From contig PXCX01000110.1 of NCBI GenBank assembly GCA_003565195.1, positions 1 to 10,309 on the forward strand: DNA of 10,309 nucleotides, in the 5' to 3' direction. The position numbers and the translations under genes were made by a program. This DNA comes from PVC group bacterium. GTDB taxonomy: Bacteria > Verrucomicrobiota > Kiritimatiellia > CAIKKV01 > PXCX01. Of the stretch, positions 1 to 6,884 are shown piece by piece (the first letter of the stretch is position 1; each line of letters opens with the position of its first letter). The notes beneath the pieces are model-generated. The model worked only from the letters and a program-made list of their open reading frames with translations, did no database searches and was not told where the DNA came from.

Positions 1-1928
1 GCAGCTTGTTCCTCCGCCGCCGCGGTGTCCGTTTCCGCCGGCTCGCCCCGTTCCTGGTCGGAGAGAAGACGACCGTGTTTCACCAGTTCGGCAATGTCGC
101 GTCCGTCAATGGTTTCGCATTCGATCAACATGCTCGCGATTTTGTCGAGCGTTTCACGATGGGTTTCAATCAAATGTAAAGCGCGATCATAGGCTTCCTG
201 TAAAAAGCGACTGATTTCGGCATCAATACGGCGAACCGTGACATCGCTCAACTCCTGTGAACGCGCCATTTCGCGACCGACAAACACCGGTTCCCCATCA
301 TGTCCGAACGTCTGGGCACCGAGTGCATCACTCATCCCCCAGCTACAGACCATCATGCGAGCAATCCGGGTCGCCTCCTTGAGATCGTTGCCGGCACCGG
401 TGGTGACATCATCGAACACCACTTTTTCGGCGACCCGCCCCCCCATCAAAGTCGTCAACATTCCTTCCAGCCTAGAGCGCCCTTCAATATAACGGTCTTT
501 CTCGGGCAATTGCATGGTGGCGCCAAGGTATGCCTGGCCACGCGGAATGATTGTGATCTTATGTAAAGGTTCGCTGTCCTCCGTCAAATAGGTCACCAGC
601 GCGTGTCCGGATTCATGATAGGCGGTAATCCGTTTATCCTTCTCATCAAGCACCCGGGTGCGCTGCTCGCGGCCCCAACGCACCTTGTCGCGCGCTTCCT
701 CCAAATCCATCATGTCGACAGCTTCCTTATTATGGCGGGCCGCCAGAAGCGCCGCTTCATTCACGAGATTAGCCAAATCGGCACCGGAAAACCCAGGGGT
801 ACCACGCGCCAAACGATGCAGTTCGACATCGGCGCTGAGTGGAATTTTAACGGTATGCAACTTAAGGATCTGGGTACGCCCGTCGACCATAGGTAGATTG
901 ATGCCGATTTGCCGATCGAACCGGCCGGGCCGTTGCAAGGCCGGATCGAGCACATCAGGACGGTTGGTGGCGGCAATAATGATTATGCCTTCTTTTGAAT
1001 CGAAACCGTCCATTTCAACCAGCAACGCATTCAGCGTCTGTTCACGTTCGTCATGACCGCCGCCGATTCCGCTGAAACGACTGCGACCGACCGCATCGAT
1101 CTCGTCGACAAACAGCAGACAGGGCGCATTTTTCTTGGCATTCTCGAACATATCGCGTACACGTGAGGCGCCGACACCGACAAACATTTCAACAAAATCC
1201 GAGCCGCTGATACTGAAAAACGGTACTTCGGCTTCGCCTGCAATCGCTTTGGCAAGCAAGGTCTTGCCGGTGCCGGGCGGTCCCGTCAGCATGACTCCCT
1301 TGGGAATACGTCCGCCCAGTTTCTGGAATTTCTTGGGATCCTTGAGAAAATCGATGATCTCCTGCATTTCCTCCTTGGCTTCATCGATGCCGGCAACGTC
1401 CTTGAAAGTAATCCCGGTTTTCTCCTGGCTCATCATTTTGGCGCGGCTTTTGCCAAAGGTCATCATGCCCTGCCCCACCGAACGCATTTGCCGCAAGAAG
1501 ACAAAGTATAGGACCGCGATAATCAGAATGACCGGCAACAGCGCCGTCACCACTTGCCAGAACATATGACTGGGACGTTCAATCCTGAAGGTCACCTCAT
1601 GTTCCTGCAGGAAACCCAGCAATTCAGGACCGATCACTACATCAACCCGGAAGGGCTGACCTTCCGGATATTCACCGCGAACATAGCTCTGGCCGGTGGT
1701 TTCATCCACAATTACACATTCCGTGACGGCACGCTCCTCGACCAAGTTGACGAACTCGGGGTAATAAGACATTTCGTGTTCCGCCACATGTTCGCGTGTA
1801 TGAACCCAGAACATCATCACCAAACCGGCCAGGATCAGGATCCAAAAAAGCTGACTGCGCGCCAACGGCGGTTTCTTCCTGTCAAGATCGCCCGGCGGCG
1901 GTTTTTTATCCAAAGGCGTTTGTTCCAT
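1..1928 (-). CDS. ftsH: ATP-dependent zinc metalloprotease FtsH (C-terminus cut by window edge)
   Basis: Membrane-anchored AAA+ protease that extracts and degrades misfolded membrane proteins and selected short-lived cytoplasmic regulators. 642 codons are visible, close to the usual family length, so only a short tail is missing. In order: a Pro/Lys-rich cytoplasmic N-terminus (about 1-24), membrane segment 1 (about 26-42), an extracytoplasmic domain of about 80 residues, membrane segment 2 (about 124-145), Walker A GPPGTGKT at 216-223, Walker B LLFVDEID, the second region of homology with ATNRPDVLD and RPGRFDR, and the zinc peptidase motif HESGH at 438-442 with the third ligand probably D515 in GAGNDL. 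The usual motif is HEAGH; Ser at the variable position should be tolerated. The tail is Glu/Ala-rich. The ATG at 1928 is preceded by purine-rich GAGAGAGA and directly precedes the membrane-anchor sequence. It lies 106 bases after the phosphoesterase gene and has its own likely promoter. The family call is near certain. Confidence 0.97.
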   Translation of the reverse strand, partial: MEQTPLDKKPPPGDLDRKKPPLARSQLFWILILAGLVMMFWVHTREHVAEHEMSYYPEFVNLVEERAVTECVIVDETTGQSYVRGEYPEGQPFRVDVVIGPELLGFLQEHEVTFRIERPSHMFWQVVTALLPVILIIAVLYFVFLRQMRSVGQGMMTFGKSRAKMMSQEKTGITFKDVAGIDEAKEEMQEIIDFLKDPKKFQKLGGRIPKGVMLTGPPGTGKTLLAKAIAGEAEVPFFSISGSDFVEMFVGVGASRVRDMFENAKKNAPCLLFVDEIDAVGRSRFSGIGGGHDEREQTLNALLVEMDGFDSKEGIIIIAATNRPDVLDPALQRPGRFDRQIGINLPMVDGRTQILKLHTVKIPLSADVELHRLARGTPGFSGADLANLVNEAALLAARHNKEAVDMMDLEEARDKVRWGREQRTRVLDEKDKRITAYHESGHALVTYLTEDSEPLHKITIIPRGQAYLGATMQLPEKDRYIEGRSRLEGMLTTLMGGRVAEKVVFDDVTTGAGNDLKEATRIARMMVCSWGMSDALGAQTFGHDGEPVFVGREMARSQELSDVTVRRIDAEISRFLQEAYDRALHLIETHRETLDKIASMLIECETIDGRDIAELVKHGRLLSDQERGEPAETDTAAAEEQA

Positions 1929-1955
1929 CCAATCTCTCTCTTTCTATTGCCTGCG

Positions 1956-1978
1956 ATGCTTGCCAACCAGGCAAGCAT
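1956..1978 (-). promoter_or_regulatory. Perfect 9-bp stem-loop in the ftsH 5' leader
   Basis: The arms ATGCTTGCC and GGCAAGCAT pair perfectly around a 5-base loop. The structure sits 27 bases upstream of the ftsH ATG and just downstream of the inferred transcription start. No T-run follows it on either strand, so it is not a standard intrinsic terminator. The Shine-Dalgarno stretch (1933-1944) lies outside the stem. Possible roles are mRNA 5'-end stabilisation, a processing site, or a DNA operator for a dimeric regulator. The inverted repeat is directly visible; its role is inference. Confidence 0.5.
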
Positions 1979-1998
1979 ATCTCAAAAAGCTCACGATC

Positions 1999-2028
1999 AT
2001 GATACGACAAACCGGCCTTGATTGGCAA
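1999..2028 (-). promoter_or_regulatory. Sigma-70-like promoter for ftsH
   Basis: On the minus strand TTGCCA (2028-2023) is followed after 18 bases by TATCAT (2004-1999). Each hexamer matches 5 of 6 consensus positions. The start of transcription would fall near 1992, giving a leader of about 64 bases that contains the 1956-1978 stem-loop. The promoter begins just past the stop codon of the upstream phosphoesterase gene, so ftsH can be transcribed separately from the upstream genes. No intrinsic terminator is visible between the two genes, so read-through is also possible. Confidence 0.5.
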
Positions 2029-2034
2029 CACCAA

Positions 2035-2763
2035 TTAACCGGCCAGTTTAAGCAATCGTATATCATCGGCGCCAACACATAATCCGTAAACCGGCAACTC
2101 GGTCCATGATCCGGTGTTGAAATAATGAAGATCCTGTGCCATCACGCTCTCGACAAAATGGGTGTGCCCGCATGCCACCGCAAGACATCCGGAACGGCGC
2201 GCCTGACCGATTGCATTGCGTTGCACATGCTCGCGCAGCACACGGTAAAGCCGGTTCCAACGCTTGGCATAAGCGGCAACATGAACAGCTTCAGCGCCCA
2301 TCAGAACACGCAAACGATGCATCATCCGGAACGTCAGCACAAACCAGCGGTGAGCCGGCATGACTTGATCGAATCCATGCCCGTGGGCTACCAACAACTT
2401 CCGATCGATGATCAATTCGTTGACAAACCGGATATTCCCCGGCGAATCCAGATGCAAGCCGGCATCATGATTGCCATAGATCCAGACCACATCCCGACGA
2501 TCCGATTCTTCACGCAAACGATCGATCACGACGGCATCCATCGCCGGTAATCGTTCGTGAATTCGATCGACGACATCGCCGTTCAGCACCAGGTTCATAC
2601 CGGGCGGCAGACGTTCCAGGCAAGCGACAAAAGCCTCGCGCAAACAATAGCGCGAACCGAGATGCAAATCGCTTACGACCAGATAGCGACCGTTGCGCCA
2701 GGCATCGTCCATCCCATCCTGATTCAACAAACCGGTGGACGGTTCAGGTTGCGCTCCCATCAT
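2035..2763 (-). CDS. Calcineurin-like metallophosphoesterase, LpxH-like
   Basis: Predicted cytoplasmic or membrane-associated two-metal phosphoesterase of 242 residues. All family metal motifs are present: SDLHLG (D32, H34), NGDVVD (D63), GNHD (97-100), AHGHGFD (H127), CGHTH (H200, H202) and a terminal NTGSW (216-220). The order, spacing and long basic helical insert between HGHGFD and CGHTH resemble UDP-2,3-diacylglucosamine diphosphatases (LpxH), which release lipid X in lipid A synthesis, so that is the leading guess. Other LpxH-like proteins of unknown substrate are equally possible, hence no gene symbol. I chose the ATG at 2763 because it gives a TGATG stop/start overlap with the upstream membrane protein and sits 6 bases after GGTGG; a GTG at 2766 or an ATG at 2760 is also possible. 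Translational coupling suggests work on the same envelope molecule. Family certain, substrate uncertain. Confidence 0.85.
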   Translation of the reverse strand: MMGAQPEPSTGLLNQDGMDDAWRNGRYLVVSDLHLGSRYCLREAFVACLERLPPGMNLVLNGDVVDRIHERLPAMDAVVIDRLREESDRRDVVWIYGNHDAGLHLDSPGNIRFVNELIIDRKLLVAHGHGFDQVMPAHRWFVLTFRMMHRLRVLMGAEAVHVAAYAKRWNRLYRVLREHVQRNAIGQARRSGCLAVACGHTHFVESVMAQDLHYFNTGSWTELPVYGLCVGADDIRLLKLAG

Positions 2764-4175
2764 CACGGACCACCATCGGCGGCGCGGCCGCCGCTGGAAT
2801 CACCGGCCACAACCACCGGTGCGACATCACGCAAAATCACGGCAACGCCAATCGCCACGATTCCGCCGAGCAGCCAGACCGTTGCCGGCATTTGCAAATT
2901 GAAGTCGCCAAGCGAGTGAACCGCCATGACGGCCCCGGACAGCAGGCCGGTCAGTATCACAGCATAATCAAAGCGTCCGGGCGCCCGCCATGCGGCGGCG
3001 CGTTGGCGGCGCCATTCGCGCTTCAGGGCCTCCGCCCATAACGCCAGGGTTGCACTCAGCGCGGTCAAAAAAAGCAGCAAACCAACCACCCCGTATTCTT
3101 CCATCAACTGGAGCCAATCGCTGTGCACCTCGTATGAATGGAAGGTATCGTTCGGGAACCGCGGCCATTGCGCGGTCTCGCGATCACCATCCGGACTGGC
3201 GGCAAAATGGGGCCACAGATGGCGGTGCATGCCGGGTCCGATCCCCCATACCGGCGCTGTCCGCCATGCCCGTATCGCTCCCGAGTACATCCGGTAACGG
3301 GATGTACGTTCAAGCTGACGCCAGGGATAGTGGCGAAACCGCTGGACAAACGGAATATCCAGTGTCAATGCCGCAAAACTACCGCCCAAGGTTGCCGCGA
3401 CCACCACGACCGCCAAGCTATGCCGGAACGCGGGACGCCACTGCAGGAAACCAACCATCAACACCAGGATGGTGACCACGCCCAGACTCAACACGGCGCC
3501 GCGCGATTTCGTCAACAGGATCGCCCACACCGCCACGCCGATCAAGGGCACGGCCAACAACCGCAAGCCAAGCCGTGGATGACGGGTAATCAGCAAGGCC
3601 AGCCCGGCCAGCAAGGCGATCTCCATGACGCCGGCAAAATGATTGGGACAATAATACGAACCGGACGCGCGTTCATCTAGAATGTATTGCGGGTATGCCG
3701 GTTGCCACATCACGAATTCACCGCGGGTTTTATACCAGTTAACGATGGCATACACTCCCAGGGCCAGCATGTTGAGTAATATCAGGATAAACAATCCTTC
3801 AAGTTGACGCCGCGAGAAACCGAAGGCAATCGCAATGCCGAGCAGCAGGGGCGTGACGAACAGCAACATCGAACGTTCGGCATCCAGATACACCGGCGCT
3901 TGATGAAACCGAATCAGCATGTACAAAACGAACGGCGCCCATCCCATAAGCAGCATCAGCGCCAAACGCCGGTTGACGGGTGTCCGTGGCGGGTAACCGT
4001 GCCCGAGAAACACGAGGCGCACCGCAAAAAGCAGGACGGCGCCGAACAACAGCGTTGTCATGGGCCAGAACCACCACATTTCCCAGGCACCAAACAACCA
4101 CGGCGCCGCCAACAGCACAATAACCGTCAGTAAAAAAAACAAGAAACCGGTTAGCCGCTCGAAGATGTCATGCAT
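2763..4175 (-). CDS. O-antigen ligase / polymerase (Wzy_C) family membrane protein
   Basis: Polytopic inner-membrane protein of 470 residues with roughly ten or more hydrophobic segments. Members of this family join undecaprenyl-linked glycans to lipid A core (WaaL) or polymerise them (Wzy); some glycosylate proteins. Family signatures: YYCPNHFAG (174-182), TKSRGA (222-227), a long extracytoplasmic loop at about 270-350 with VWGIGPG (309-315), HSDWLQLMEEYGVVGL (351-366), and HSLGDFNLQMPA (420-431), matching the HSLxDFNLxxPA stretch of one family branch. The start is set at the ATG at 4175, because GAGGGGAG lies at 4191-4184, 8 bases upstream, and the first membrane segment follows immediately; the reading frame is open farther upstream to an ATG at 4223, deep inside the preceding gene. 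It overlaps the SDR gene by 8 bases and the phosphoesterase gene by 1. Ligase versus polymerase cannot be decided from sequence alone. Confidence 0.88.
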   Translation of the reverse strand: MHDIFERLTGFLFFLLTVIVLLAAPWLFGAWEMWWFWPMTTLLFGAVLLFAVRLVFLGHGYPPRTPVNRRLALMLLMGWAPFVLYMLIRFHQAPVYLDAERSMLLFVTPLLLGIAIAFGFSRRQLEGLFILILLNMLALGVYAIVNWYKTRGEFVMWQPAYPQYILDERASGSYYCPNHFAGVMEIALLAGLALLITRHPRLGLRLLAVPLIGVAVWAILLTKSRGAVLSLGVVTILVLMVGFLQWRPAFRHSLAVVVVAATLGGSFAALTLDIPFVQRFRHYPWRQLERTSRYRMYSGAIRAWRTAPVWGIGPGMHRHLWPHFAASPDGDRETAQWPRFPNDTFHSYEVHSDWLQLMEEYGVVGLLLFLTALSATLALWAEALKREWRRQRAAAWRAPGRFDYAVILTGLLSGAVMAVHSLGDFNLQMPATVWLLGGIVAIGVAVILRDVAPVVVAGDSSGGRAADGGP

Positions 4176-5169
4176 CCGCTTCACTCCCCTCAACCTGTTG
4201 CCAGGCGCGCAACAGATCGTCAATCAAACGGTCTTGTTGCGGGTTCACCGACATCCGCGCCGCATCCTCCTGAAACCAGGCGACCGACTCGCGTATAGCG
4301 CTTCTGAAAGTATGGCGGCATTCAAATTCCGGCAAAAAACATTTTATCTTGGTATTATCGAAAACGCCCGGTTCACTTTTGTCACCCAGTAATTTGGCGC
4401 GTGCTTCCGGCCATTGATCCGCCAGAAAATGCGATGGAATATGCACCATGTGCGGCGCCCGGCCCAGCGCCAGTCCAATTTCGAAATAAATGCAGTTCCA
4501 GGTTAAAACTTGGTCAGAGGTAATATGAAATGTTTCGCCGGCCGCTTTGGGATGTCCAACCAACCCCACCAGACCGGCGGCAAAATCGGCGGCGGCGGTC
4601 AAAGTCCACAGCGAACGCCCGTTATCATGTACTATAATCGGCTTGCCGGCGCTAATCCGCGCCGCCACAGTATAGTCCGAACCGCTCAACGGCGAGGGAA
4701 TCCATTGCCTGCCGAAAGTGTGGGACGGCCGCACTATCGTTACCGGGAAATCAGGCCCATGCACGTTGCCCAAAAACTTTTCAGAGGCGATTTTCCCCTG
4801 GGCATAAGCCGAAAACGGGTTCCCCAACGGAGTCTCCTCAGTCAGCGGCAAATGTTTATGCGGCTTCTCGTAAACCGTCGCACTGCTGATGAACACGTAC
4901 TGAGCTATCCGACCGCGCAAGGCATCGAAATCAAGTTCGCAATCGGCATGCGAGAATCCCAGGAAATTGATCACGGCATCGCCCCGGAACGATGCCAGCG
5001 CCTCGCGACAGGCCTTAGAATCCTGACGATCCACCCGTCGATGGCGTACCCCGCGCGGAATCGCCGTTTTACCGCGGGTCAACACAGTGACCTCGTCACC
5101 GCGCGCCTGCAGCGCGGCCACCGTTTCAGCCGACATATTGCCGGTCCCTCCGATAACCAATATCTTCAT
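4168..5169 (-). CDS. NAD-dependent epimerase/dehydratase (extended SDR) family protein
   Basis: Soluble Rossmann-fold protein of 333 residues. The N-terminal nucleotide-binding motif reads GGTGNMS (7-13). YVFISSATVY (91-100) supplies the active-site Ser/Thr region, Y122-AQG-K126 is the YxxxK catalytic pair, and VRPSHTFG (146-153) follows as in sugar-nucleotide epimerases and dehydratases. The GGTGNxS variant and the C-terminal half resemble the SDR branch that includes chloroplast stem-loop-binding-like proteins, many of which are annotated only as epimerases. First gene of the leftward group: promoter TATAAT about 50 bases upstream, GAGGTG at 5186-5181. Translational coupling to an O-antigen-ligase-like gene suggests a sugar-nucleotide or glycan substrate, but the actual reaction is unknown. 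Fold certain, substrate inferred. Confidence 0.87.
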   Translation of the reverse strand: MKILVIGGTGNMSAETVAALQARGDEVTVLTRGKTAIPRGVRHRRVDRQDSKACREALASFRGDAVINFLGFSHADCELDFDALRGRIAQYVFISSATVYEKPHKHLPLTEETPLGNPFSAYAQGKIASEKFLGNVHGPDFPVTIVRPSHTFGRQWIPSPLSGSDYTVAARISAGKPIIVHDNGRSLWTLTAAADFAAGLVGLVGHPKAAGETFHITSDQVLTWNCIYFEIGLALGRAPHMVHIPSHFLADQWPEARAKLLGDKSEPGVFDNTKIKCFLPEFECRHTFRSAIRESVAWFQEDAARMSVNPQQDRLIDDLLRAWQQVEGSEADA

Positions 5170-5216
5170 AAAACCAAGAACACCTCGTTTTTCTGTTAAT
5201 CTTACCGATTGGCGGC

Positions 5217-5245
5217 ATTATACCCCGTTCGATCCATCGACGCAA
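5217..5245 (-). promoter_or_regulatory. Promoter for the SDR/ligase/phosphoesterase group
   Basis: On the minus strand TTGCGT (5245-5240) is followed after 17 bases by a perfect TATAAT (5222-5217). Only the TTG of the -35 box matches consensus, so the site may be moderate or activator-assisted. The predicted start near 5210 leaves a leader of about 40 bases before the ATG at 5169. Confidence 0.5.
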
Positions 5246-5257
5246 GCCCGCGTTCTT

Positions 5258-5277
5258 TTTTTGGACATTCCCAAAAA
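5258..5277. repeat. Short AT-rich inverted repeat between the two divergent promoters
   Basis: TTTTTGG and CCAAAAA form a perfect 7-bp inverted repeat around a 6-base spacer. It ends 6 bases before the -35 box of the rightward promoter and lies 12 bases beyond the leftward -35 box. There is no T-run after it in either direction, so it is not a convincing terminator. It could be an operator or an upstream A/T promoter element; chance is also possible at this length. Confidence 0.3.
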
Positions 5278-5283
5278 CAAAAG

Positions 5284-5313
5284 TTGACACTTAACCTCCG
5301 GGCGTAGTAAAGT
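5284..5313 (+). promoter_or_regulatory. Sigma-70-like promoter for ispD
   Basis: A perfect TTGACA (5284-5289) is followed after 18 bases by TAAAGT (5308-5313), which matches 4 of 6 positions of the -10 consensus. Transcription would start near 5320 and give a leader of about 118 bases before ispD. Confidence 0.5.
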
Positions 5314-5319
5314 GGGGTG

Positions 5320-5437
5320 TTTTGATGAATGGTATGCCGGTTTGCAGAGGATCGCCCGCCGGCACCGAGTGGGTTTGGGTTAGCATTTGAATCAAGACTC
5401 TGATGGAATGCGTCTAAACGTTTTGGGAGATTGAAAC
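5320..5437 (+). other. Long ispD 5' leader with possible stem and a 21-codon reading frame
   Basis: The leader contains TGCCGG (5335-5340) complementary to CCGGCA (5359-5364), extendable by GG/CC with a 2-base bulge. An ATG at 5325 opens a 21-codon frame that ends with TGA at 5388-5390 and includes a Trp-Val-Trp-Val stretch. The small frame would have almost no untranslated leader if transcription starts near 5320, so its translation is doubtful. The ispD ribosome binding site GGGAGA is at 5425-5430. I recognise no known riboswitch class here. Confidence 0.25.
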
Positions 5438-6118
5438 ATGAATATCGGCATTATCGTTGCGGGTGGTCGTAGTGCGCGTATGGGCGCTGCGTTGGATAAA
5501 GCGTTTATGAACCTGGGCACCAAGCCCGTACTGGTTTATTCGCTGGAAGCGTTTGAGAAGTGTCCCGTCATTGATGCCGTCGTTTTGGTCGTGCGTAAAG
5601 ACCGTCTGGCAGCGGCCGAGGGTATGGTTCAGGTTTTTGGTTGTTCCAAGGTCAAGGCAATTGTTGCCGGCGGCGCCCAGCGACAGGTATCGGTGGCCAA
5701 AGGTCTGGCGGCGGCGGGCGATGAAGCCCGGTTCGTTTGCATTCATGATGGTTCGCGGCCTTGCGTAACCCCGGATCTGATTGCCGATACGCTGAAAACA
5801 GCACGCCGCTACGGCAGCGGCGTTGCTGCCGTAAAGATTGTCGATACGGTCAAGGAAGTTTCCGGCTCGGGATTAGTGGTTTCGCAAACGCTTGATCGCA
5901 GCCGTTTATGGGCCGTTCAAACGCCGCAAACATTTAAAACCTCGATCATACGCGACGCCTTGGATACCGTTCGCAAAAAGAAGGCGACAGTGACCGACGA
6001 CGCGTCGGCGGTTGAACTGGACGGGGGCGAGGTCCGCCTGGTGCCCTCCAGTTGGTCAAATGTTAAAATCACGGTGCCGGAAGATCTGGCAATTGTGGAA
6101 AAGCTGCTAAAATCATAA
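5438..6118 (+). CDS. ispD: 2-C-methyl-D-erythritol 4-phosphate cytidylyltransferase
   Basis: Cytoplasmic enzyme of the MEP isoprenoid pathway: MEP + CTP gives CDP-methylerythritol + PPi. The 226-residue length is typical. Nucleotide-binding motif VAGGRSARMG (7-16) with R14 and catalytic-type K21; GGAQRQVSVAKGL (78-90); IHDGSRP (102-108), where most members have HDAARP; TLDRSRLW (151-158) and QTPQTF (161-166); TDDAS (186-190); and NVKITVPEDL (208-217) with K210 at the position of the second conserved lysine. The order and spacing fit IspD rather than the sugar-nucleotide or CDP-ribitol cytidylyltransferases, although TarI-like relatives share much of this pattern. ATG is preceded at 7 bases by GGGAGA. 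ispF, its frequent partner, is not adjacent; instead a phosphoesterase gene begins 7 bases after the stop. Confidence 0.92.
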   Translation: MNIGIIVAGGRSARMGAALDKAFMNLGTKPVLVYSLEAFEKCPVIDAVVLVVRKDRLAAAEGMVQVFGCSKVKAIVAGGAQRQVSVAKGLAAAGDEARFVCIHDGSRPCVTPDLIADTLKTARRYGSGVAAVKIVDTVKEVSGSGLVVSQTLDRSRLWAVQTPQTFKTSIIRDALDTVRKKKATVTDDASAVELDGGEVRLVPSSWSNVKITVPEDLAIVEKLLKS

Positions 6119-6125
6119 CCATATT

Positions 6126-6857
6126 ATGGATAAACCGAAGTTTGCGGTTCTCGGTGATATTCATGGGAACTGGGAAGCCTTAAGCGCCGTATTGGCGGAC
6201 GCGGAACGCGAGAATGTCCAGCGTTACGTATGCGTCGGCGATGTGGTCGGTTACAATGCCGACCCGGAACAATGCGTTGAACGGATCATGGCCTTGGACT
6301 GTGTTACGGTTCGCGGCAATCATGACCATTACTGCGCCCATGACATGAGCTTGCGTTCGTTTCATCCGCTGGCAGCCAAGGTGATGCGCTGGACGCGCGA
6401 CCGGCTGAGCGCGGACCAAGTGGATTATCTCAGCAATTTGCGAATGTCCTGTACCGTGAATGGCTTTCTGATGGTGCACAGCACCTTGGACATGCCTGAT
6501 AAATGGGGGTATGTGTTCAAGGCCCTGGAAGCCGAATCGCATTTTGCGTACCAGACGACAACCCTTTGTTTTCATGGTCATACCCATGTTCCGGCAGTCT
6601 TCGAGAAGGGATCACGGGTTGAACGGTTACAACCGGAAAAAATCTCGATCACCCTGGGACGCAAGTATTTTATAAACGTTGGCAGCGTCGGTCAGCCCCG
6701 CGACGGCAATCCGGACGCCTCCTATGTCATCTATGATGCCGCGGCCCGCCAGGTAAGGTTCCGGCGGGTTCCCTATGATATCGCGACAGCCCAGGCAAAA
6801 ATCCGCGCTGCATCCCTGCCGGACCGGCTGGCGGTTCGCTTGGAACTGGGACGCTGA
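6126..6857 (+). CDS. Calcineurin-like metallophosphoesterase (YfcE/PP2A-like type)
   Basis: Soluble two-metal phosphoesterase of 243 residues without signal peptide or membrane segment. Complete motif set: GDIHGN (10-15), GDVVGYN (38-44), GNHD (64-67), MVHST (116-120), HGHTHVP (150-156), and NVGSVGQPRDG (184-194). GDIHGN at the extreme N-terminus and the NVGSVGQPRDG ending are typical of the widespread YfcE/diadenosine-tetraphosphatase-like group, whose physiological substrates are largely unknown. It differs from the phosphoesterase at 2035-2763, which has the LpxH-like SDLHLG and NTGSW motifs, so the two are not duplicates. No clear Shine-Dalgarno sequence precedes the ATG, only AT-rich sequence after the ispD stop, so translation may depend on ispD ribosomes. 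It converges with the kinase gene, 27 bases between the stop codons. Family certain, substrate unknown. Confidence 0.87.
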   Translation: MDKPKFAVLGDIHGNWEALSAVLADAERENVQRYVCVGDVVGYNADPEQCVERIMALDCVTVRGNHDHYCAHDMSLRSFHPLAAKVMRWTRDRLSADQVDYLSNLRMSCTVNGFLMVHSTLDMPDKWGYVFKALEAESHFAYQTTTLCFHGHTHVPAVFEKGSRVERLQPEKISITLGRKYFINVGSVGQPRDGNPDASYVIYDAAARQVRFRRVPYDIATAQAKIRAASLPDRLAVRLELGR

Positions 6858-6884
6858 GGGGTAGATTGAGGGTTATGGAGTGTG

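Noticed and set aside
658..1056. 132-codon plus-strand frame opposite ftsH
   Set aside because: Ser/Arg-rich shadow of the FtsH AAA domain, with no independent evidence for a gene.
1956..1978. The hairpin as an intrinsic terminator for the leftward group
   Set aside because: No T-run follows the stem on either strand: CGCAGGCAATAG follows on the minus strand and ATCTCAAAAAGC on the plus strand.
3138..3680. 180-codon open frame on the plus strand, antisense to the ligase-like gene
   Set aside because: Low-complexity Arg/Gln/His/Pro composition with no motif; the opposite strand encodes membrane segments and family signatures.
4510..5199. 229-codon open frame on the plus strand, antisense to the SDR gene
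   Set aside because: It lies almost wholly opposite a gene with clear SDR motifs, has no recognisable domain, is rich in Arg/Gly/Pro as expected of an antisense shadow, and crosses the SDR promoter region.
2035..6857. The two metallophosphoesterase genes as a local duplication
   Set aside because: Their motif sets differ (SDLHLG and NTGSW versus GDIHGN and NVGSVGQPRDG), as do their inserts and C-termini, so they belong to different subfamilies.
6858..6884. A terminator between the convergent phosphoesterase and kinase genes
   Set aside because: The 27 bases are purine-rich on the plus strand with no inverted repeat or T-run.
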